From: Solwaraspora sp. WMMD791
GTDB taxonomy: Bacteria; Actinomycetota; Actinomycetes; Mycobacteriales; Micromonosporaceae
NCBI RefSeq assembly: GCF_029581195.1
Contig: NZ_CP120737.1
Span: 3,139,001-3,203,000, forward strand
Reading direction: 5' to 3'
DNA: 64,000 nucleotides
In this document: in pieces, positions 1 through 9,518 of the stretch
How positions within the stretch are numbered: position 1 is the stretch's first letter
How the letters are laid out: every line of letters starts with the position of its first letter
The notes under the pieces: generated by a model
Database searches by the model: none
What the model saw: only the letters and a program-made list of their open reading frames with translations
Told to the model about the DNA's origin: nothing
Translations under genes and position numbers: made by a program

Positions 1-894
1 GCCAGCTACCAGCAGCTACTGGCGGTGGCCCGATGCGCCGAGGACGCCGGCTACGACGCGTTCTTCCGCTCCGACCACTACCTGGTGATGGGCGACGCCG
101 ACGGCCTGCCCGGCCCGACCGACGCCTGGACCACCCTGGCCGGGCTGGCCCGCGAGACCAGCCGGATCCGGCTCGGCACCCTGATGACCGCCGCCACCTT
201 CCGGTATCCGGGCCCGCTGGCTATCACCGTGGCCCAGGTCGACGAGATGAGCGGCGGTCGGGTCGAGTTCGGCCTCGGCGCCGGCTGGTTCGAAGCCGAA
301 CACACCGCGTACGCCGTCCCGTTCCCGCCGCTGGCTGAACGGTTCGACCGGCTGGAGGAGCAGCTGGCGATCATCACCGGGCTGTGGGAGACGCCGGTCG
401 GCGACACGTTCGACTACTCGGGCCGGTACTACCAGGTCACCGACTCGCCCGCGCTGCCCAAACCGGTCCAGCGGCCCCGACCGCCGGTGCTGATCGGCGG
501 CAAGGGACGCAAGCGGACCCCGCAGCTGACGGCCCGCTACGCCGACGAGTTCAACGTCCCGTTCGAGAGTGTCGCCGAGTCGGCCCGCCTGTTCGCGCAG
601 GTCCGCGCCGCGTGCGCGGAAGGCGGCCGCAACCCGGACAGCCTCCGGCTGTCCAACGCACTGATCCTGTGCTGTGGACGCGACGACGCCGAGGTCGCGC
701 GGCGGGCGGCGGCGATCGGCCGGGAGCCGGACGAGCTGCGCGAGAACGGTCTGGCCGGCACGCCGGCCGAGGTCGTGGAGAAGATCGGCCGGTACGCCGA
801 GATCGGCGCCCAGCGCATCTACCTGCAGGTGCTGGACCTGGCCGACCTCGACCACCTCGAACTCGTCGCCGCCGAGGTCGCCCCGCAACTGTGA
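1..894 (+). CDS. LLM-class F420-dependent oxidoreductase (5' end cut by window)
   Basis: The frame is open from base 1, so the true start lies outside the window; the GTG at 25 is internal, because in-frame codons before it already encode protein-like sequence. The product has the luciferase-like TIM-barrel pattern: an N-terminal RSDHYL segment, a typical LGTLMTAATFRYPGPLAI stretch, a GRVEFGLGAGWFEAEH motif that in this family lines the cofactor pocket, and PPVLIGGKGRKRTPQLTARYAD near the middle. Family members use coenzyme F420 to reduce or oxidise small substrates in the cytoplasm; the substrate cannot be told from sequence. The stop faces the degenerate minus-strand gene 12 bases away. Confidence 0.85.
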   Translation, partial: ASYQQLLAVARCAEDAGYDAFFRSDHYLVMGDADGLPGPTDAWTTLAGLARETSRIRLGTLMTAATFRYPGPLAITVAQVDEMSGGRVEFGLGAGWFEAEHTAYAVPFPPLAERFDRLEEQLAIITGLWETPVGDTFDYSGRYYQVTDSPALPKPVQRPRPPVLIGGKGRKRTPQLTARYADEFNVPFESVAESARLFAQVRAACAEGGRNPDSLRLSNALILCCGRDDAEVARRAAAIGREPDELRENGLAGTPAEVVEKIGRYAEIGAQRIYLQVLDLADLDHLELVAAEVAPQL

Positions 895-906
895 CAGCGA
901 ACGGCG

Positions 907-1970
907 TCACCGCGAGTGAACGGCAAGGTAGACGGTGCCACTCGCCAGATCGAGGAACACTCGACCGCCGAACCGGTTCGTCCGGACCTCCGGCTCGTAC
1001 TGATCGCTGTGCCGCCCGTCACCGGCGGCCGGCGCGTACGGCCGCAGATCCGCGCTCATGGCGGTGTCCCAGTCCGTACCGGCAGGCCGCCACTGGTATC
1101 TGTCGCGCAGTTCCGAGTCCTGAAATGTAGTGTGCGTATGTTGCAGTCGCATCGTCGAGATCAGGCAGGCCTAGTTGAGCGGCCCTGAGCATTCCGCGCC
1201 ACTTGTTCCAGCTCGCGTAGTCCGCTGGCGTTAGCCGCTACGGTCGGATCGTAGGGAAAGTCGTTGTCGAATTGCAGGGCCAACGGGCCAGGCGGGCCAC
1301 GACGGTGTCGCGTTCCCGGCGGTGGAACCTCCTTCCCGACGGCAGCGTCGACAATCTGGGCACTCACCTTCGAGTTCGCCAGGAAGTCGGGGAGCATCCG
1401 GTACGCGTGGTCAAGCTGATCGACCGCGTACCGGCGTCACCGACTCGATCCGAGCCGCGTCGTCGTACGCGACAGTGGCCAGGTCCCACAACCTGTCGGC
1501 GTCGGGGCGAATCCGATCGATCACGTCGCGGTGCCCGACCTCGGCAAGGAGATCCATCGCGCCGGTCACCCGACACAGGTCGTTCCACTGGCGCAACGGA
1601 TCCGACCGACGCACCACGATGGACTGTGTTGCCACCACGTCAGCTATCAGCGCACCGAGGGCGGCCTCGGCCGCCACACCGGCATGCAGCCGCGCCAGGG
1701 CACGGGTCTGCGCGTCGGCGTACGCCACGAGTGCATGGCCGGCCTTGTCGAAGCCGCATACAACCCTTCGGCTATCTGCACGGCCTCGGTCAGCCGTCGC
1801 TCATAGAGCGCTCCGGCGTCGGATCGCCATTCGATCCGACCCGACATCGACATCAGCTCGGGCAGGACTGATCGCAGCGCTCCGGTCATCCGGTTGCATT
1901 CCGCACCGACCGCACCGACATACCCCGGCAGCATCTTCTCGATGTGTGCGAGGGCATCCCGGTAGGCCAT
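907..1970 (-). pseudogene. Degenerate gene broken by about three frameshifts
   Basis: Four overlapping minus-strand fragments in different frames read as one continuous protein. The ATG at 1970 begins MAYRDALAHIEKMLPGYVGA; the frame shifts near 1740-1765 to a helical stretch with the ADAQTRALARLHAG segment, again near 1410-1430 (before LDHAYRMLPDFLANSK), and again near 1160-1190 (before MRLQHTHTTFQDSELRDRY), ending at the TGA at 907. The fragments have ordinary amino-acid composition, unlike the Arg/Pro-rich shadow frames. The ATG sits 3 bases after the stop of the small upstream gene, so the two formed an operon. I do not recognise the family; the helical N-terminus beside a small helical partner resembles ESX-type gene pairs only in layout. 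Sequencing error is possible but three separate shifts favour decay. Confidence 0.6.
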
Positions 1971-1973
1971 CTT

Positions 1974-2183
1974 TCATGCTGGCCGCTGGTCCGCTGACAA
2001 CCTGGCGAACTCACAGAACATGCGCATTTTCGCAGCGACCTGCGGGTGGCTTGCTGGAGCCGCGGCCCAGTCGAGAAGGAAGAGATCAAACTGACTGCCC
2101 TGCAGATTCTGGGCCAGATCGTGGAGCAGCAGGGCGTGGCCAAGTAACGCCTCCGGATCCAGCTCGACATCTGGCGGCGGCAT
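1974..2183 (-). CDS. Small helical protein of unknown function
   Basis: This 69-residue protein starts at an ATG (2181-2183) behind a near-perfect AAGGAGG ribosome site, which rules out the longer ATG start at 2225. It is acidic at the N-terminus (MPPPDVELDPEALLGHALLL) and predicted largely helical, with an LLDWAAAP turn in the middle. It has no transmembrane segment or signal peptide. Its stop is followed after 3 bases by the ATG of the frameshifted gene, suggesting the pair was co-translated. No canonical WXG motif is visible, so an ESX assignment is not justified. With its partner broken, it may itself be on the way to loss. Confidence 0.55.
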   Translation of the reverse strand: MPPPDVELDPEALLGHALLLHDLAQNLQGSQFDLFLLDWAAAPASHPQVAAKMRMFCEFARLSADQRPA

Positions 2184-2381
2184 CACACCTCCTTGACGAC
2201 TCGTGCCACCATACGATTTCGACACCTTCCCACGGCAATGTCGCTCATCTCTATCGACAGATACACGACGCCTCCAACCATTGATCTTGATTTGATGTCG
2301 GTCGATCGTGGTCCCGGCGCTCGAATCCGGCGGGCACCGTGGGCCACCCCACCGGGTGCGGGCGACAGCCGCCGCCGCTGA

Positions 2382-2400
2382 CTGACATGTAAAATGTCAG
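2382..2400. promoter_or_regulatory. Palindromic operator over the -10 of the GntR gene
   Basis: A perfect inverted repeat has arms CTGACAT (2382-2388) and ATGTCAG (2394-2400) separated by five bases. It contains a -10-like TAAAAT at 2390-2395, and the GTG start of the regulator is at 2402, the distance expected if transcription starts at the start codon. No ribosome site precedes the GTG, so a leaderless mRNA under direct autorepression is likely. No good -35 is visible. Confidence 0.65.
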
Positions 2401-2401
2401 C

Positions 2402-3055
2402 GTGCCGTTGAAGCCCGTACCCCGAACGCTGCTGCGCGACAGCGCGTACGCGGCGATCCGTGACGCCGTCGTACGCGGTGACCTCGCGCCCGGCACCGCC
2501 GTGCGCGACTCAGACCTCGCCGAACAGCTCGGCCTGTCCCGGGCACCGGTGCGCGACGCTCTCGCCCGGCTTGCCGACGAAGGTCTCGTCGAACGCAAGC
2601 CGCAGAGCCACACCCGGGTCACCCCGCTGGTGCCGCACGAGGTCCGGGACGCCGCCGCCGTGGTGCGCGCGATGCACGAACTCGCCGCCCGCACCGGCGT
2701 ACCGGCCCTCACCGACGCACAGGTGGCCACGATGCGGGCCACCAACCGCCGGTTCGCGGCGGCCTGCGCGGCCGGCGACCTCGACGCGGCGTTGGCCGCC
2801 GACGACGACCTGCATCAGGTCCTGGCCGACGCGGCCGGCAACCGGGCCGCCGCCGCGACCATCGCCCGCTACACGCCGCTGATCCGCCGGTTGGAGCGGC
2901 ACCAGTTCAGCCCGGCCGGAGCCACCCGGTCGGTCGCCCTGCACGAGCAGCTGATCGACGCGTGCGCCGACCGCGACGCCGTACGCGCCACCGAGATCAC
3001 CGCGCTGATCTGGCAGTCACTGGTGACCCTCGCCGCCGACCCGACGCTCACCTGA
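2402..3055 (+). CDS. GntR-family (FCD) transcriptional regulator, probable acdS regulator
   Basis: This 217-residue DNA-binding protein has an N-terminal GntR winged helix (about residues 8-75) with the recognition-helix pattern DLAEQLGLSRAPVRDALARL. An all-helical C-terminal FCD ligand domain follows, with metal/ligand-type His residues in DDDLHQVLADAAGN and VALHEQLIDACADRD. FCD regulators sense small carboxylic acids. The gene lies 30 bases upstream of acdS in the same direction, and GntR genes are known neighbours of acdS in actinobacteria, so ACC or a related acid is a reasonable effector (inference). The GTG start lies directly behind a palindrome covering the promoter, implying autoregulation and probably control of acdS by readthrough. 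Confidence 0.85.
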   Translation: MPLKPVPRTLLRDSAYAAIRDAVVRGDLAPGTAVRDSDLAEQLGLSRAPVRDALARLADEGLVERKPQSHTRVTPLVPHEVRDAAAVVRAMHELAARTGVPALTDAQVATMRATNRRFAAACAAGDLDAALAADDDLHQVLADAAGNRAAAATIARYTPLIRRLERHQFSPAGATRSVALHEQLIDACADRDAVRATEITALIWQSLVTLAADPTLT

Positions 3056-3085
3056 TCCCACCTACTGACGCACCGGGAGACCGAC

Positions 3086-4105
3086 ATGTCCATCACCGCG
3101 TTCGCGCGCCACCCACTGCTGTTCGGCCCCTCGCCGGTGCACCGGCTGGACCGGCTCACCCGCCACCTCGGCGGGGCGGCGGTCTGGGCCAAACGCGAGG
3201 ACTGCAACTCCGGCATCGCCTACGGCGGCAACAAGACCCGCAAGCTGGAGTATCTGGTCGCCGACGCGCTCGCCACCGGCTGCGACACGCTGGTGTCGAT
3301 CGGCGGGGTGCAGTCCAACCACACCCGGCAGGTCGCCGCCGTCGCGGCGCACGTCGGGCTGAAGTGCGTGCTGGTGCAGGAGAGCTGGGTCGACTGGCCG
3401 GACGCGGTCTACGACAAGGTCGGCAACATCCTGATCAGCCGGCTCGCCGGGGCGGACGTACGGCTGGTGCGGGCCGGGTTCGACATCGGCTTCCGCGAGA
3501 GCTGGGAGCAGGCGCTGCGGGAGATCACCGAGGCCGGTGGGCGGCCGTACCCGATCCCGGCCGGGGCCTCCGACCACCGTCTCGGTGGTCTCGGCTTCGC
3601 CAACTGGGCGTACGAGGTGGCGCAGCAGGAACAGCAGCTCGGTGTCTTCTTCGACACCATCGTCGTCTGCTCGGTCACCGGCAGCACCCAGGCAGGTATG
3701 GTCGCCGGTTTCGCCGCGCTGGCCGAGGCAGGCGGGCGGCCCCGGCGGGTGCTCGGCGTCGACGCCTCGGCGGCCCCGGCGCGGACCCGTGAGCAGGTGA
3801 CCCGGATCGCCCGGCAGACCGCCGAGCTGATCGGCGTCGCCCGGCCGATCGCTGCCGACGACGTCGAGCTGGACGAGCGCTACCACGCCGGGGTGTACGG
3901 CATCCCCGACGACACCACCCTGGACGCGATGCGGCTCGCTGCCCGTACCGAGGGGATGGTCACCGACCCGGTGTACGAGGGCAAGTCGATGGCGGCGCTG
4001 ATCGACCTGGTCGGCCGGGGCGAGATCGACCGCGACGCGACCGTGCTCTACGCCCACCTCGGCGGCCAGCCGGCGCTCAACGGTTACAGCGCCTTGTTCT
4101 CCTGA
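3086..4105 (+). CDS. acdS: 1-aminocyclopropane-1-carboxylate (ACC) deaminase
   Basis: This PLP enzyme opens ACC to 2-oxobutanoate and ammonia, removing the plant ethylene precursor. Its 339 residues match the usual length. The PLP lysine is K50 in [25 protein letters not shown] follows as in the fold-type II family. The residues that separate true ACC deaminase from D-cysteine desulfhydrase are present: the Tyr-Glu of [10 protein letters not shown] and the Leu of [11 protein letters not shown] near the C-terminus. It follows the GntR regulator and its last 22 bases overlap the convergent ABC ATPase gene. The product 2-oxobutanoate can enter propionyl-CoA metabolism, whose methylmalonyl-CoA genes lie just downstream. 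Confidence 0.93.
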   Translation: MSITAFARHPLLFGPSPVHRLDRLTRHLGGAAVWAKREDCNSGIAYGGNKTRKLEYLVADALATGCDTLVSIGGVQSNHTRQVAAVAAHVGLKCVLVQESWVDWPDAVYDKVGNILISRLAGADVRLVRAGFDIGFRESWEQALREITEAGGRPYPIPAGASDHRLGGLGFANWAYEVAQQEQQLGVFFDTIVVCSVTGSTQAGMVAGFAALAEAGGRPRRVLGVDASAAPARTREQVTRIARQTAELIGVARPIAADDVELDERYHAGVYGIPDDTTLDAMRLAARTEGMVTDPVYEGKSMAALIDLVGRGEIDRDATVLYAHLGGQPALNGYSALFS

Positions 4106-4851
4106 CCGGTCTCCGCTGACTCCTGACCGGTCTCCGCTGGCTCCTGACCGGGGTCGGTGGGCTCCTGGTCCGGGTCGGGCCAGGGCCGGACCAGCTCCGC
4201 CTGGCCGTCGAGCAGGTGCAGCTCGGCGTCGCAGGCGGCGGCCGCCTCCGGATCGTGGGTGGCGAAGACGACGGTGGCACCCCGGTCGGCCTCGGCCCGC
4301 AGCAGTTCGAGAACCAGTTGACGGTTGGCCGCGTCCAGTTCGCTGGTCACCTCGTCGGCGAGCAGGACGTCGCCGCGCAGCGCCAACGCCCGGGCCAGGG
4401 CGGTGCGCTGCTGCTGCCCGCCGGAGAGCTCCTCGACCAGTTGCTCGGCCTGGCCGGCCAGGCCGAGCCGGTCCAGCGCGATTCCGCCGGCGCGGCGGGC
4501 GTCGACCGGGCTCAGCCCGACCGCGATCAACGCGACCTGCAGATTCTCACTGGCGGTCAGGACGGCGGCCAGCCCGTTGTCCTGCGGAACGAGCACCACC
4601 TTGCGGGCGACGGCGTGGTCCCGGTCGCGCAGCGGCTCCCCGCCGACCGACACGGTCCCGGCGGTTGGCCGCAGGGCTCCGGCCAGCGCGGCCAGCAGCG
4701 TGGTCTTGCCGGCGCCGGACGGGCCGGTCACAGCCAGCAGCCGACCCGGTCGCACGGTCAAGGAGACGTCACGCAGCACCGGCTCGGCACCGCCGTAGCC
4801 GAGGGTCACCGCGTCGAGTCGGACGCTCGCGTGATCGACAGTGGTCTGCAC
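4084..4851 (-). CDS. ABC transporter ATP-binding protein (LolD/MacB-like), no adjacent permease
   Basis: A complete ATPase of 255 residues: Walker A GPSGAGKT at 43-50, Q-loop at VPQDN, signature LSGGQQQR at 142-149, Walker B VLLADE at 162-167, and the switch His of ATHD at 199. The spacing resembles LolD/MacB/FtsE-type ATPases. No membrane partner is next to it; it is the last gene of an operon after MeaB, 28 bases away. The C-terminal 35 residues are an acidic tail of imperfect seven-residue repeats ([14 protein letters not shown]) made by a 21-bp tandem repeat, and the end overlaps acdS. Its transported substrate cannot be inferred. The start is a GTG with a weak ribosome site. Confidence 0.85.
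   Translation of the reverse strand: MQTTVDHASVRLDAVTLGYGGAEPVLRDVSLTVRPGRLLAVTGPSGAGKTTLLAALAGALRPTAGTVSVGGEPLRDRDHAVARKVVLVPQDNGLAAVLTASENLQVALIAVGLSPVDARRAGGIALDRLGLAGQAEQLVEELSGGQQQRTALARALALRGDVLLADEVTSELDAANRQLVLELLRAEADRGATVVFATHDPEAAAACDAELHLLDGQAELVRPWPDPDQEPTDPGQEPAETGQESAETGQENKAL
4099..4182. repeat. 21-bp tandem repeat, about four copies
   Basis: Copies start at 4099, 4120, 4141 and 4162, each beginning CTCCTG; the first two differ at one base and the later two are increasingly diverged. The repeat encodes the acidic tail of the ABC ATPase on the minus strand and reaches into the last codons of acdS, so tail growth probably created the convergent overlap. Confidence 0.8.
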
Positions 4852-4879
4852 CCGGTGACCCTAACGCTTCCGGCTGTCG

Positions 4880-5865
4880 TCAGCTGCCCCGCGTCAGGTC
4901 GTCGAGGAGACGGTCCGCGGCGGCGTACGGATCCAGCCGACCGGCCAGCACGTCGGCGGCGACGCCGGTCAGCAGCGTACCGCCGCGCAGCGCACCGATG
5001 CGTTCCCGCAGCCGGCCCAGCGCGATCGCCTCGACCTCGGCGGCGGCCCGCCGGGCCCGACGCGCGGTGAGCTCGCCGCGGCCGGTCAGCCAGTCCCGGT
5101 GCCGACCGATCGCCTCGGCCAGCTCGGCGACACCCTCGCCACGGGCGGCGGCGGCGCGCACCACCGGCGGACGCCAGCCGCCGGGGCCGGTCGCGGTCAA
5201 CGCCAACATCCCCTTGAGGTCCCGCACGGTGGCCTCCGCGCCGTCGCGGTCGGCCTTGTTGACCACGAAGATGTCGGCGATCTCCAGGATGCCGGCCTTG
5301 ACCGCCTGGACGGCGTCGCCCATGCCGGGGGCGAGCAGGACCACCGTGGTGTCGGCCAGCCCGGCGATCTCGACCTCCGCCTGACCGACGCCGACGGTCT
5401 CGATCAGTACGACGTCGCAGCCGACGCCGTCGAGAACCCGCACCGCCGCAGGGGTGGCCGACGCCAGCCCGCCGAGATGGCCACGGCTGGACATCGATCG
5501 GATGTAGACCCCCGGGTCGGTGGCGTGTTCCTGCATCCGGACCCGGTCGCCGAGGATCGCCCCGCCGGTGAACGGGCTGGACGGGTCGACGGCGAGGACG
5601 CCGACCCGTTGGCCGCTGGTACGCAGCTGCCGGACCAGTTCGCTGGTGGTGGTGGACTTGCCCACCCCTGGCGCCCCGGTCAGGCCGACCACCACGGCGT
5701 TGCCGGTGAACGGCGCGAGCGCGGCGGCGACCTGCGGCAGTTGCGGCGCACCCGACTCGACCAGGGTGATCAGCCGGGCGACCGACCGGGGGTCGCCGTC
5801 GCGGGCCCGGCGGACGAGTCCGGGTACGTCGTGGGAGCCGGCCCTGGTCGTCCGGTCGATGCTGG

Positions 5866-5869
<4 letters not shown>
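4880..5869 (-). CDS. meaB: Methylmalonyl-CoA mutase-associated GTPase MeaB
   Basis: MeaB is the G3E-family P-loop GTPase that gates adenosylcobalamin delivery to, and protects, methylmalonyl-CoA mutase. Its 329 residues carry Walker A GAPGVGKS (65-72), the family [22 protein letters not shown] block, a switch segment [12 protein letters not shown] and the guanine-specificity NKAD (204-207). The GTG start overlaps the thiolase stop as GTGA, so it is translationally coupled. The mutase subunits are not in the window, but methylmalonyl-CoA epimerase is divergently encoded 1.3 kb away and a cob(I)alamin adenosyltransferase lies near 62 kb. Confidence 0.93.
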
Positions 5870-7039
<1,170 letters not shown>

Positions 7040-7053
<14 letters not shown>

Positions 7054-7079
7054 GGGAACATCACCGAGGTCATGGGAAC
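7040..7079 (-). promoter_or_regulatory. 20-bp tandem duplication creating a 7-codon leader ORF
   Basis: Bases 7040-7059 and 7060-7079 are identical. On the minus strand the upstream copy carries an ATG (7071-7073) preceded by GGAGG about 10 bases away, and reads MTSVMFP then TGA (7050-7052). That TGA overlaps the thiolase ATG (7051-7053). The only good ribosome site serves the leader ORF, so the thiolase may depend on coupled re-initiation. Confidence 0.6.
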
Positions 7080-7153
7080 TTCGCCTCCGCGCGGTGTGGG
7101 GAAAGGCCGGAGTGCCGGCGACAACTTAACGATAGTTCGGTCAGACTAGCGCC

Positions 7154-7633
7154 ATGACCGAAGATGCTCCCGCCGAGGCCGCTGCCGACTACGTCACAGA
7201 CATCGGCCTGCTGCGGATCGACCATGTCGGCATCGCCGTGGCCGATCTGGACACCGCGATCGATTTCTACACCCGTACGTTCGGCATGCGCTGCGTGCAC
7301 ACCGAGGTCAACCACGCCCAGGGGGTACGCGAGGCGATGCTCGCCGTGGGACCGGTGCCCGACGGCGGCCAGGTGCAGTTGCTCGCCCCGTTGTCGGCCG
7401 ACTCGACGATCGCCCGGTTCCTGGACCGCTGGGGCCCCGGGGTGCAGCAGGTCGCCTACACCGTGGTGGACATCGACGCGGCCTGCGCGGCGCTGCGTGA
7501 GCGCGGGCTGCGACTGCTCTACGATGCGCCCCGGCCGGGGACCGCCGGATCCCGGATCAACTTCGTGCACCCCAAGGACGCCGGCGGGGTGCTGGTGGAA
7601 CTGGTGCAGCCGGCCGGGCCGCCGATTCCGTAG
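7154..7633 (+). CDS. mce: Methylmalonyl-CoA epimerase
   Basis: This VOC-fold metalloenzyme interconverts (2R)- and (2S)-methylmalonyl-CoA between propionyl-CoA carboxylase and the B12-dependent mutase. Of 159 residues, the first 20 are a non-conserved extension; the fold begins at LLRIDHVGIAVADLDTAIDFY with metal ligand H24. The HTEVNHAQGVREAML segment and the C-terminal GSRINFVHPKDAGGVLVELVQ (another His and Glu ligand) match the family. It is divergent from the thiolase-meaB operon with about 100 bases between, which supports shared control of propionate/methylmalonyl-CoA metabolism. Confidence 0.93.
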   Translation: MTEDAPAEAAADYVTDIGLLRIDHVGIAVADLDTAIDFYTRTFGMRCVHTEVNHAQGVREAMLAVGPVPDGGQVQLLAPLSADSTIARFLDRWGPGVQQVAYTVVDIDAACAALRERGLRLLYDAPRPGTAGSRINFVHPKDAGGVLVELVQPAGPPIP

Positions 7634-7990
7634 TCGTGGTCGGGGCGACGGACCGCCGGCCTGCGGTGTCGAATCACGTCCGGGTGAATACCGAAAGAAA
7701 ACCGTCGGCGCGGCCGCGTCAATTCTGGCCGGCGGTGCCACCGCCGACGGCACACCGCGGGCACCCGGCCCGCCCGGAGCCGTCGACAGCCGCCGTGAGC
7801 TGCGTAAACACTCGCCGATGGCGACCGCATCGGACGGCCTTCGACACCAACAAACTCCGCTGCGTATGCAACCGCCTACAATTTGTGCACCGATCGCCGG
7901 ACGGCCAGGGAAAGATGACCATGTCGGCTATCGTGGTGACGGGCAGTCCGCTCTTGCGAAGCCCCCTGGTGTGTCTGCCACTATGTCTCA
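7634..7990. other. Intergenic region upstream of the first coiled-coil gene
   Basis: No gene is supported here; open frames are Arg/Pro-rich shadows. Just before the ATG at 7991 there is no ribosome site. A weak promoter-like pair, TTGCGA (7954-7959) and CACTAT (7979-7984), ends six bases before the ATG and would give a leaderless transcript; this is tentative. A TACAAT hexamer also occurs at 7877-7882 without a convincing -35. Confidence 0.35.
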
Positions 7991-9238
7991 ATGCCCCAGC
8001 AGCAGTCCTCCCTTGCGTTCTTCGATAACGCCAGCGCTCCGCACGACTTCACCGTCGTGCTTCGTGGCTATGACCGCAGCCAGGTGGATGACCACCTGCA
8101 ACGGCTGGTAGCCGCCCTCACCCAGTCGGAGCAGGCTCGAGCTGAGGCCGAGCAGCGGATGAACGACGCGCAGCGCCGGCTCCGCCAGGCCGAGCAGCGC
8201 CTCAGCTCCCTCGAGCAGAAGCTCACCGACACCAACAAGCAGCTCGAGGAGAACAACCGACCCACCCTCTCCGGACTGGGCACCCGGGTCGAGCAGATCC
8301 TGCGACTCGCCGAGGAGCAGGCCAACGATCACCGTGGTGAGGCGAAGCGGGAGTCGGAGGGCATCCTGTCCGCCGCGCGGCTGGAGGCGCGGGAGATCAC
8401 CGACAAGGCGCGGGCGGAGGCGGCGGCCATGAAGGCCGGCGCCGAGCGCGAAGCGGGCAGCGTACGGACCGCAGCCGAGCGGGAGGCGGCCGAGGTCCGG
8501 GTGCAGGCCCGCCGGGAGGCGGACACGCTACGGGCCGACGCGGAGCGGGAGACCAAGCAGCTGCGGGCGGTCACCGCCCACGAGGTGGCCGAGCTGAAGT
8601 CGACCGTGGAGCGCGAGGTCGCCACGCTGCGGGCCACCGCCGAGCGCGAGATCACCCAGCTGCGGGCGAAGGCCGCACGGGAGGCCGAGGAGAAGCGCGC
8701 CGAGGCCACCAAGCTGCTGACCGATGCCCGGGACAAGCGGGACAAGGACCTGCAGGCCCTGGAGCTGCAGCTGGCCGAGCGGCGAGAGAAGGCCGAGCGG
8801 GAGGAGTCCGAGCGGCACGCCGCCCAGGTGGCGCAGACCCAGCGGCTGGTCGCCGAGGCCGAGGGCCGGGCCCGGGCCGCCGAGGACCGGGCCAAGGAGA
8901 TCGAGCAGCGGGCCGAGGCCCGCCGCATCGAGTCCGAACGGTCCGCTCAGGAGACCGTGGACAAGGCCAAGGCGCTGGCGGACAAGACCCTCAGCGAGGC
9001 ACGGGCCGAGGCGAACCGCCAGCTGACCGAGGCCCGTACCGAGGCCGAGCTGACCACTCAGGCGGCCCGCCGCGAGGTGGAGGACCTGACCCGGCAGAAG
9101 GACGCGGTCACCTCGCAGCTCGGGCAGATGCTCTCCGGCCTGGCTGGCATCGTTCCCGGCGTGCCGGGCGGTGGCGACGCCAAGAAGGGCGACGCCAGCG
9201 AGAGCACCGACCGGGTCGACGCCAAGTCGGCAGGCTGA
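7991..9238 (+). CDS. Coiled-coil cytoskeletal protein with DivIVA-like N-terminus (FilP-like)
   Basis: A 415-residue protein that is almost entirely coiled coil. A short N-terminal DivIVA-type motif (FTVVLRGYDRSQVDDHLQRL, about 20-39) is followed by heptad-rich helix broken at the LGTRVEQILRLAEEQAND segment (about 95-111), then a long array of 11-residue-like AEREA repeats to about 385 and a Gly/Ser-rich tail. This layout is that of FilP/Scy proteins of filamentous actinomycetes, which form intermediate-filament-like structures and organise the hyphal tip with DivIVA. A longer relative follows in tandem, as filP and scy lie side by side in Streptomyces. Older annotations of such proteins as cellulose-binding are not supported by any domain here. 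Confidence 0.8.
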   Translation: MPQQQSSLAFFDNASAPHDFTVVLRGYDRSQVDDHLQRLVAALTQSEQARAEAEQRMNDAQRRLRQAEQRLSSLEQKLTDTNKQLEENNRPTLSGLGTRVEQILRLAEEQANDHRGEAKRESEGILSAARLEAREITDKARAEAAAMKAGAEREAGSVRTAAEREAAEVRVQARREADTLRADAERETKQLRAVTAHEVAELKSTVEREVATLRATAEREITQLRAKAAREAEEKRAEATKLLTDARDKRDKDLQALELQLAERREKAEREESERHAAQVAQTQRLVAEAEGRARAAEDRAKEIEQRAEARRIESERSAQETVDKAKALADKTLSEARAEANRQLTEARTEAELTTQAARREVEDLTRQKDAVTSQLGQMLSGLAGIVPGVPGGGDAKKGDASESTDRVDAKSAG

Positions 9239-9279
9239 GCACCGCACCGCACCAGGCACACCGCACCACGCGACACGAT

Positions 9280-9323
9280 GGTCGGACGGGCCGCGCCGGG
9301 ACACCGGCGCGGCCCGTCCGACC
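9280..9323 (+). terminator. Hairpin terminator, 20-bp perfect stem
   Basis: Arms at 9280-9299 and 9304-9323 are perfectly complementary around a four-base loop (GACA). The hairpin lies 42 bases after the stop of the FilP-like gene and 196 before the next start. No T-run follows, as is usual for long GC-rich actinomycete terminators. It implies the two coiled-coil genes have separate transcripts. Confidence 0.85.
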
Positions 9324-9518
9324 GTTGCGCCGCACCTGCGACCCGATACGCCCAGCCGGCGCGCCCCGTCGACGTCGCGGCCCGCGCTGTTCGCCCGACG
9401 TTCCGGCGTACCCGCCGGACGAACCGTTCACACCTGGCAATTCCTCCGAAGTGACGCGCGTCCTTCCAGGAGCGTGGGTATCGCCGCGCAACGGGGCGCT
9501 GCGTGTGAGGATGGAGCC

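Noticed and set aside
1272-2284. Plus-strand open frames across the degenerate gene region
   Set aside because: Arg/Pro/Ser-rich shadow composition, no ribosome sites, and the minus-strand fragments read as real protein.
4099-4182. Possible CRISPR-like array
   Set aside because: Units are contiguous without spacers, decay gradually and encode heptads of an ATPase tail.
7123-7137. Imperfect repeat AACT...AGTT between thiolase and epimerase genes as a TetR operator
   Set aside because: Only four-base arms; too weak to call.
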